From Variovorax paradoxus_P (lineage in GTDB: Bacteria; Pseudomonadota; Gammaproteobacteria; Burkholderiales; Burkholderiaceae_C): a DNA stretch of 64,000 nucleotides. The notes below the pieces were generated by a model. That model was not told the DNA's origin and made no database searches. It saw only the letters and a program-made list of their open reading frames with translations. The stretch lies in NCBI RefSeq assembly GCF_050627025.1, contig NZ_CP192472.1; one strand, 5' to 3'. A program made the translations under genes and the position numbers. This document shows, in pieces, positions 52,035 to 61,000 of the stretch. Within the stretch, counting starts at the first letter, position 1; every line of letters begins with the position of its first letter.

Positions 52035-55000
52035 TCAACTTAGCTCTGCGCGTGTGCGCGCAATGTCCTGACGCACTTGGGCGCGCATTGCGCGCGGTGC
52101 GGTGTCGGCAATACGCTCGTCCTTAGACTTGCGCATTTCGCGCACGCGGCGCATTACGTCGGGAATGCGGACCAGCATCGGCTGCTCAGGGTTCTTTCGA
52201 TTCCACGTCGCCACCTGGTCGCGGGCCTGTTGCACCTTCTGGGGATCGCCTTCGAAGATGCCTTGGGCCCACAGCGCTCGAATCTCCTGCGCGCGCAGGT
52301 TGTAGAAGGCCTTCGCGCCCTGATTGATGCCGTTGGCTTCCTGGATCGTCGCGACGCTGTTGGGCTGGAAGCCAATGCTCTTCAGCGCGGCCTCCAAGGT
52401 GTTGGTGTCCAGCACCTTGTAGCCCTTGGCGTCGCGGTACATGCCGGTCGCGGCCATGTCCGCGCCCTTCGCCGCGTTGCGCACCGCCGCTGGCGACATT
52501 TCCAGCAGACCTGCCCCCACATCGCCGGTGAGCACGCTGCGGCCGCCCGACAGGATACGACTGGCGAAGTCGCCCGCCGGCCCTGCAATCTCGAGCACGT
52601 CGCGCGCATGGCTGGTCTTCTCCAACAGCAGGCCCGTGCCGGGGATGAGGTTGCCCATGCCAAGTCGGCCGGAAACATCGAGCGGCGCGCCCGGCAGCCC
52701 GCTCACGCCCTTGTCGATGAACTGTGCGATGCCGCGCGGCAGGAAGCCTTCGAGGAATTCCTGGCGTGCTTTCTTCGTCGAGAAGTTGAACCCCAGCATC
52801 TGCGCCAGGGCGTCGGCCACGTCCTCCAGGTCTTCCGCGAACGGCAGGCCACCGGCGCCGCCCATCAGCATCAGCATGGCCAGCGCCAGCAGCACCGCGC
52901 GCTTTCCTTCCGGGCCGCCTTGCGTGTACATCCGGTGCAGCAGCTCCAGGTAGGCGACGGAATAGGTCTTGAAGGTCATCAGCGTGCCGCCCACCGCACC
53001 GCGCGCCCACTCCATCTTGTTGGCCTTGCTGTACAGGAACTGCGTCTCGGTGATGGCCTTACGAGCAAAGGCGGCCGGATCATCGATGCCCTGGGCCTTC
53101 GCCGTGCGGTACGCGGCCACGAAGGTGATGCGCCGGTTCAGCTGCTCGGCGGCACCGAACAGCTTGCCCCACGCCAGTGACAGGCGAGACATCGCGTTCT
53201 GCCCCAGCGCCTGCAGGTCCCCGCCGCGCGTGCCGTCGCCGGAGCGCAGCGAGCTGGCGCCGCGCGCCTGCGCCATGAGCTGGTGAACCTCTTGCGGACT
53301 CACGGTTCCTTCGTCCTCGGCGCGCTTGAGGGCCGCTGCCAGATCCGGCTCGTATTCGAAGCCGCGGGTAGCGATGTTCTTCGCGGCTCGGCCGATCTGC
53401 GCGGCCGCAGCGCGCGCGCCGCCGTACTGGCTCAGCCACGGGAAGGTGACGGCCACCGGCTGGCTCATGTTCACGAACGCCGAGGCCACCGAGCCGCCGA
53501 GGTACTGGGCGAACAGCAAGCCGCGCACGGCCTGAGCCTCCTCCTGGGGATTCTTCACGTACTCGGCCAGGCGCACGGCAGCGTCCTTGAGCTCGCCCTG
53601 CTCCTTCGGGATGGCGTTCACGGCCTCGCCCAGGTCGCCCATGTGCAGCCCGGCAGCGGTCTGCCGCGCATTGCTGTAGACGAAGGCCGCCAGCACGCGG
53701 CCCACGTCTTCGCTGAAGCCCGCGATGCCCTTGCGGTGGATCAGCCGGCGCATGGCGCTGCGGTTGGTCTTCGTGAGCCGCAGATACTCCTGGAAGGCCC
53801 GGTCCTGTGCGCTGTCACCGGTCGAGTCAAGACCGACGGCATTGCCGAACAGCTCGAGCGTTTCCGGGGTCACGCCCGCGAAGAGCTTGAACGCCTCCTC
53901 CGACAGCGTGCCCTGGCTGACGGTCGCCTCGCCGAACTCTTCGCGCATGCGGGCCGCCATGCTGTTGGCCTCCCGCGCGGTCTCGAAGAGGCCGAAGTAT
54001 TGGCGCTGGCCAGCGGCGTCCACCACATCGACGGAAAAGCGACCGAAGCGCGACAGAGGTGCGTAGCCGCGGGCTTGAAGGTCGCGCACCTTGTCCGCGC
54101 GATCGATCACGCCGTTGGCAGTATTCAGCAACTGCGTGGCGCGGTCCGGCATATCGTTGGAGAGCTGCACGAGGTGGTCGCGCAGGAGGACGGCGGCGGC
54201 CTGCGCGTCGGGCGCGTCCATCACCACGTCGCGATGTCCCTTGGCATCGTCGCCCACGAAGCGCAGCATGTCGGCGCGCGCCATCGTGTCCAGGCTACGG
54301 TCAGTCGCCTCACGGAACTCGCGATAGAGAGCCCGCTGGTCATCCGTAAGGTTGAACATCGACCGCAGCTCCGCATCAGTCCAGACCACACCAGCTTGCA
54401 GCATGCGCGACTCGAAGCGCGTGTTGATCGCCTTCTCGTAGGACTCCAGGGGCATGCCCTGCCAAGCCTTCAGCATCCGCTCGTCGAGCATCCCGATGCG
54501 CAGCAGGCGCTGGGCCTTCTGGTCGGCCGACAACTCGGCGGCCGCGTCGATGAGGCTCTGCACCTGAACCGGGTTGCCCTGCTCGTCGCGCGCCCACGTT
54601 AGCGTGCCTTCGAACACCGGCTTGGCCACAGCGGCATTGTCCGCGGCCGAGACGGGCGACTTCTTGATGTCGCGCCACGTCTCCAGTTTCGGCAGCAGCT
54701 TGGGCGCCAGTTCGGCAGCCGCGTTGGCGTAGTAGCTCACGTCATCCACGAAGCCCTGGGCCGAATCGAACACTGACTTGAACGCCGGCGAGCGCTCCGC
54801 CAAGTTGTACATGGTGCCGACCGACTTGTGCCACCACGACAGCTTGCCGGGGACGTTGAAGGTCTTGTTGAGCTCGGCGGCTGCCTTCTTCGCGAAGCCC
54901 TGCACCGTGGATCGGCTGAACCGGATGTCCGAGTCGCTGGCATCGAAGCCACCGTTGTTGCCGATGGCCGACTTCACCTGGGTGGGCTCGAATGCAACGA

Positions 55001-58000
55001 TCTCCACAGAGCCATCCTCGGCCGTGAGCGTCACACCGTCATGCCCCATCGCGCGCAGGTTCGCCGTGAACCGGTCTACCTGAGCCTGCGTGGCCCTCTT
55101 CAGCCGAGCTTTGATTTCCGGCGTAGCGATGTAGGGATTCGTGACCGCGAAGTACAGGGGCATGACGCGCTGGCCGCCCCCGCCGCGCTTCGCGCCAGCG
55201 TAGTAGTTGGCATCCGACGGGTCGCTCGCGCCATAGACGCCGCGGCCGAGCCAGCCTACGTCTTTTCGGTTTGGGTGCTCGGTATCGAAGGCTGCGAAGT
55301 CGTCTCGCGTGCCGTGGAAAAATACGAGCGGGCGGCCTTGCGCATCAACGGGTCCGAGTCGCCGAGGTGCGCGGCCATCTCGGCCGGCCCCACCTGCGGC
55401 AGCTCCGCCAGTAGCGCTTCCAGATCCTTCCGCGCTGCTTCGGGGGTCTTTGGGGCTTCCATCCTGCCCACTGTACCAGTGCCAGAAGTTTGTGACGCCT
55501 TCGTCGTTCGCGGCGATGGGAGCATCCAGGCTGTTGGTCGCGGCAGGGCCGGCATCGCCACGGCTGAAGCGCAACCCGTCGCCGGGGCCGCCATCGGGCC
55601 CACCCTGCTCAACGAAGCGCCGTGCCGGCAGGATGAAGTTGCGCACGATCTCGTCATCCGTCATGCGCAGGTTGCTGAAGCCCGGCACGTGCTGGCGCAA
55701 CCACGTGCGGATCGCGGCGATGGCACGGCGTACGAAGTGCAGCTCGGGATGGGTCTGTGCCATTTCCGCCAGCACCTCTTCCGCCGCCGCGCGCCGGTCC
55801 AGCTTGTTGACACCGCGCAGCCCATACTCTTTGATCTTCGCGTCGACATCGGCGCGGCGCATCGTGCCGATCTGATTCAGCACGCCGTCCAGCTCCTTGC
55901 CGAACTGGCCGCGCAAGCCGTGGTGGCCGAGCACCTCATGGAAGAGCACGCGCGCTGCATCGTTCGCCGTGGGCAGCCGCGACGCCATCAGGTAGGCCTT
56001 GCCGCGATAGTAGAAGCCCTCCGGCGCGCCGCGCGCGCCACCGCTGCGTTGCTTGAGGTCCGCGCGCCGGGCCGCTTCCGGCACAACCGGGTCGCCCATG
56101 TCGAACGCTACGACTACCTCCGGCCCGTTGCCCCAGGCGGCGCGGATCGCCTCTACGGTCTTGGACACCGACGCTACCGCTTGCGCCCTTGCCTCGGGCG
56201 AGTAGTTCGGCATCAGCGCACGCATGGCCTTCGCCGCGGCGGGCGACAGCAGCTCGGTGCCGTCGCGGCGGAACTGCGCGTCGTCGGCCGCATTGCCACC
56301 GAACTCCTCCAGCGCTGCTCCATAGCCTTGTTCATTGAGCTGCGCGCGCTGCTCTGCCATGGCCTTCGCCAACGCCGGCCGCTGGCTCACCGGAATGTCC
56401 GGTCCCTTCGCGACGAGGCGGCGCTGCACGCGCCGGTGCGCTTCGCGGGCCTCTTCGAGCTCCTTGGCCTGCGCGAACGGCTTGTCCGCCTGCTCGCGCA
56501 GGTCTACCGCCGCCCGCTTCGCCCGGGCGATTTCCGCCTCCAGGTCGGCGATGTGGGCCGGCAGGCGATTCACATAGTTGGCGAAGCGAGTCAGGAATCC
56601 GGCAGCCGACGGCAACACGTCCTTCTGGGGCCGGAAGACATCCAAGCCGCCCGTGGGCGAGTTCAACTCCACGTAGTCGGGAGTGCCCTCCAGCACGAAT
56701 TCCACCCCCCGGTACTGGAACTCCTCGCGGCCTCCGCTCACGAAGATGCGGTCGATGCCGCGCTTGATCGCCTTGATGGCCGCTTCGCGGTCCCCGATTT
56801 TCTTACCCGCAACGGTCAGACCGGCGAACGAATCCTTCGGCACCGACTGGGCCTCGGCCGCCGCGTTCATCGCGCGAAACGTTGCCAGCTCCTTCGGCCC
56901 CCACTCGTCGGCGAAGCGATGCTGGTCGCGAGCACGGCGAACCATCGAGGTCGTCTCGTCGGCGTGCGAGGACTGCAGCGATTCGAGGCGGCGTACGTCG
57001 TTGCGCAACCGCGTCTCCTCCAGGATGAGCGGGTCGCCCGAGGCGGCGGCCTTCATGTCGGCCGCATTGGCGGCTTCGCCCTCGATGTCGTCGATTTCGT
57101 TCAGCGTGCCGTCGTAGTTGCGCAGTTGCTCGATGCCACGCGCCTTGTGCTCCAGGATCTGCCAGCGGCGCGTGTCGTAGGTCTGTTCCGTGGCGTAGCG
57201 GAAGATTTCGACCTCGAACCCCTCGGGGTCACGCGCGTAGAGCGCATTGCCGCGGCGGATGATGCGGCCCTCGCGCTGTTCAAGGTCGCTCGGGCGCCAC
57301 GGCGCATCGATGTGATGCAACGCCACCAAGCGCTGCTGCACGTTGGTCCCCGCGCCCATCTTCGGCGTCGAGCCGAGCAGGAAGCGGATGGTGCCCGCGT
57401 TGACCGCCTTGAACAGCTTGTCCTTGGCGGCCGGCGTGTTGTAGTCGTGGATGAACGCGATCTCGCGCTCTGGCACGCCACGCACGATCAGCTTGCCCTT
57501 GATGTCGTCGTAGACGGAGAACGCCGTCGCGCCCGACATGCCGGCGATGTCGGCCAACGAAACAGATTCGGTTTCCTCGGTGTCGATCTCGTTGGCGTTG
57601 TTGTAATCGTCGATCTCGTCTTGCTGCAGGTCGCCGGCACGGTCCCGCGCGTCGATCCACCGCTGGCGCTTTGCCGGATCGCTCAGGGTCTGGGCAGCCC
57701 AATCAGTGGCCATTCCCTTCGCCGGCAAGCCGGCGTGCACGCGCAGACCGGTGGCAGCGTCGTAGACCGCAAAGCTCTTGGCGTCCTTGCCGCCTTCCTT
57801 CACCACCAGGTAGGGCAGGTCCTCGAAGCCGCGCGCGGTGTGCAGCGTGCCCTTCTTGTGCGCCAGCGCGCCGTTCTCACGAACATAGACGCGGCGCTCC
57901 TTGCTGCCGAACCCGCTGCGCGCCGATAGCGGCACCGAGAGGTCGCAGAAAACCAGCTGCACGCCCTTGTCGCCGGCCCACTTCTGATACGCCGCGACCA

Positions 58001-61000
58001 TGCGGTCGACCGCGAGGTTGATCTTGGAGCCCTCAAAGTCCGGTGCGGCCGGATCGATAAGGCGGTAGTCGAGGCCCGCCTTGTTGGCCTGGCCGGTCAG
58101 GGAAAGCGCGTTGACCTTGCCCTTGGTCTCCTTGGTCAACTGCTTGAGGTTGACGAACTGGCCGAGGATGGACTTCGGGTCTACCTTGATCTTGGGAGAT
58201 AGCGCCGCTTCCACAACCAGCAGGCGTGCATCCTCTTCGGTCTTGGCGCCGCCGATCAGGCTCCGGATCTCCTTGCCGTCCGCCTGAGGAACGCTGACCT
58301 CGGCGCGCCAGCTGTTGCCGTCTTCCGACTGTGCGACCGTCGCGCGCTCGCCCGCCTGCGGGTTGAACCCGAACAGGACACGCCCGCCCTCGATGTCCAG
58401 CTGGGGCACGCCCATGAAGTTCGCGACTTGCGGCGAACGCTTCGCCACCACGTTGGCCGGGCGGCCGCCTGCGATCTTCGGCACCGGGAATTCCGTGCCG
58501 CGTGCTTCCTCTTGTGCCTTGAGGTCATCCAGCGTCACCGTGTCGGCGAAGGTCTGGTACATGGCCATCAGCGCGGGCAGGTTCTTGAACTTGGCGAATC
58601 GCGACGCCTGGCGGTAGCCGGCGCCGGACGGCGAGACTTCGTACAGCGACTCCACGCTCCCGAACTGCTTGGCCCAGGCGTCGAACACATTCAGGCCCTG
58701 TGCCTTCAGGGTTGGGTACTGCAGGAACCGCTGCATGTTGAACATCTCGACCAGGCTGTTCGACACCGGCGTGCCGGTGGCGCCCATGATTGGCGCGTTC
58801 TCGCCCAGCGCGTTGAAGAGATATTGCATCTTTACGAACAGGTCAAACGCCTTGTCCGAGCCTCCGGGGTTGCCCATGCCCGGTACGCGCTCCATGGTCG
58901 AGTTGTAGAAGAGGTTCTTGAACTCGTGCAGCTCATCGACAGCGAATGCATCGACGCCCAGCTCGTCGAACGTGACCACCTTGTCACGGTCGCCCAGCGC
59001 CTGCACGCGCTGCTTCATGCGCGCCTCCAGGCGCGCCTTGATGCCCTCCATGTCGCGCACGATGTTGCGATCTCCGCGAGCACGCTTCACTTCCTCGATG
59101 GCATCGGCGAGCTCGCTGATCTGCTCTTCCAGCACGGCCTTCTCGGTCTCCACCGGCAGCGCAACTCTCTTGAGCGACGAGTGGCCGATGATCACCGCAT
59201 CCCAATCGCCCGTGATGATCTTCGAGAAGAACTTTTCCCGGTTGCCCTTGGCGAAGTCGTCGGGCGTGGCGGCCAGCACATTTGCCGCGGGATACAGGCG
59301 CGAGAACTCGCTGCGCCATTGCAGCGTCAGGTGGTTCGGCACCGTCACGATGGGCTTGCGCGAAATGCCCAGGCGACGCATTTCCATGATGGCAGCCACG
59401 ACCTCGAACGTCTTGCCGGCGCCCACCACGTGGTCGAGCAGGATTTGCCGCTCCTGAAGCGCGCGCCAGACAGCGTTCTTCTGGTGCGGCAGCAATTCCA
59501 TGGCCGGCGACATGCCAGGGAAGGTCATGTGCGAGCCATCGAACTTCCGCACGACGATGCGGTTCATCTTGTCGTTGTAGATGCCCGCCACGCGGTCGGC
59601 ACGCTCAGGGTTGCTCCACAGCCAGCGCTGCCATTCGGCCTTCATGGCGGACTGCTTCTCACGTGCCGCCTCGGTTTCCTTCTCCAGCACCACCGTGGTG
59701 GTGGTCCCGTCGGCGTTGCGGTGCGTCTCCGTCACCACCACGCCCTGCCCGGCCATGGTCCGGGTGAAGATGGCTTGGGCCGACATCTTGCCGATGCCCC
59801 ACTTCGCCGCATTCAGCGCAGGGTCGGCTTGGGAGGTGTAGTCCACCAGCCATTGCCCCGTGGCGCGGAGGTAGGTCACGCGGGCATCCGAGCCCGTCAC
59901 TTCCTTGGCGAACTGTTGGAACAGCTCAGGCGGGATGAACGAGGCACCCATGGCCGCGTGGATCTCGCTGGGTCGCTTGTCGGCGGGGATGACCTTGCGC
60001 AGCGCTTCGACATTGCGGCGCAGCGCCGGCTCGTCGCGTGCGGCCGCCTCCGCCTCGGCCAGCTTCGTTTTCACGTCGCCGGCGAGGTACTCGTCGGCCA
60101 TGGTCAGGCCATGCACCGGGTCAACGTAAACCACGTCGCCCAGCTCGGTCACGATCTCAGAAGCCGGCTTGTCGTAGAGCGACGCCATGTAGTCCACGTC
60201 CAGCCGACCCTTGTAGTTCAGGCTGGCCAGCAGCGCGTCCTTGGCGTTGCTCACCTTGATGTTGTCGGACGGCGGGAACATCACGCGGCGCGTGAAGATG
60301 TCCGCCTTCACTGCCCGCGGCGGACGGGCTTCGATGTCTTCGCGCTCGGCTACCGCCTTGCTGATACCACGGTCGTAGTCGAACTCGAGCGCCAGCACCA
60401 GAGCCGATTCCGTGTCGTCGAGGAAGATGCGCCGATTGGTTGGATCGTTGAGGTAGCCGTACTTGCTCTGAAAACCATCGTAGAGCCGATCCAACTCGCG
60501 GCGGTGGGCATCGATCTGCGCCTCCGTCGAATCCGGCGAGCGCTCCAGGCGCATCTGTGCGCGCAGCGCGTTGCGCAGGTCGATCATGCCCTTCATCCGC
60601 TCCACGGCCTTGGCGTTCGGCGGCGCCCACGCAACGGCCGTGCGGTTGCCCAAGGAGTCGGGTCCGCGCATGTGCACGCGGCCCTTGTCGTCGGTGTAGA
60701 AGGAGCCGACCTTGACGCCATCGGGCACCACCACATCGGCAGCTTCCTGCTCATGGGTGCGTTCCACCGGCTGGAAGACGCGCTCGGGCAGACTGGCGGC
60801 CCAGCCTTTGAGCTGCGCCGCCAACTCGCCATTCGGCTCCACCGTGTATTCGCCGACTCGGTACATGTTGCCCGCGGCCGTGGGCGTGCCGAGCACTGCG
60901 TCTGGGTTGCTCAGAAAGTAGCTGCTGACGTTGTGCTGCGTGGCCTCGCCGGTCTTGGCGTCTGCCAGCACCTGTTGGCCCACTTTCACCCACGAGGCGT

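Noticed and set aside
55917..55945. Classical HExxH zinc protease motif in the giant protein
   Set aside because: The sequence is HEVLGHH, with three residues between HE and the next His, so it is not a strict HExxH; reported only as metallopeptidase-like.
54828..57929. 1,033-codon plus-strand open frame opposite the giant gene
   Set aside because: Arg/Ala/His-rich translation without domains, while the minus strand carries recognisable helicase and transferase motifs.
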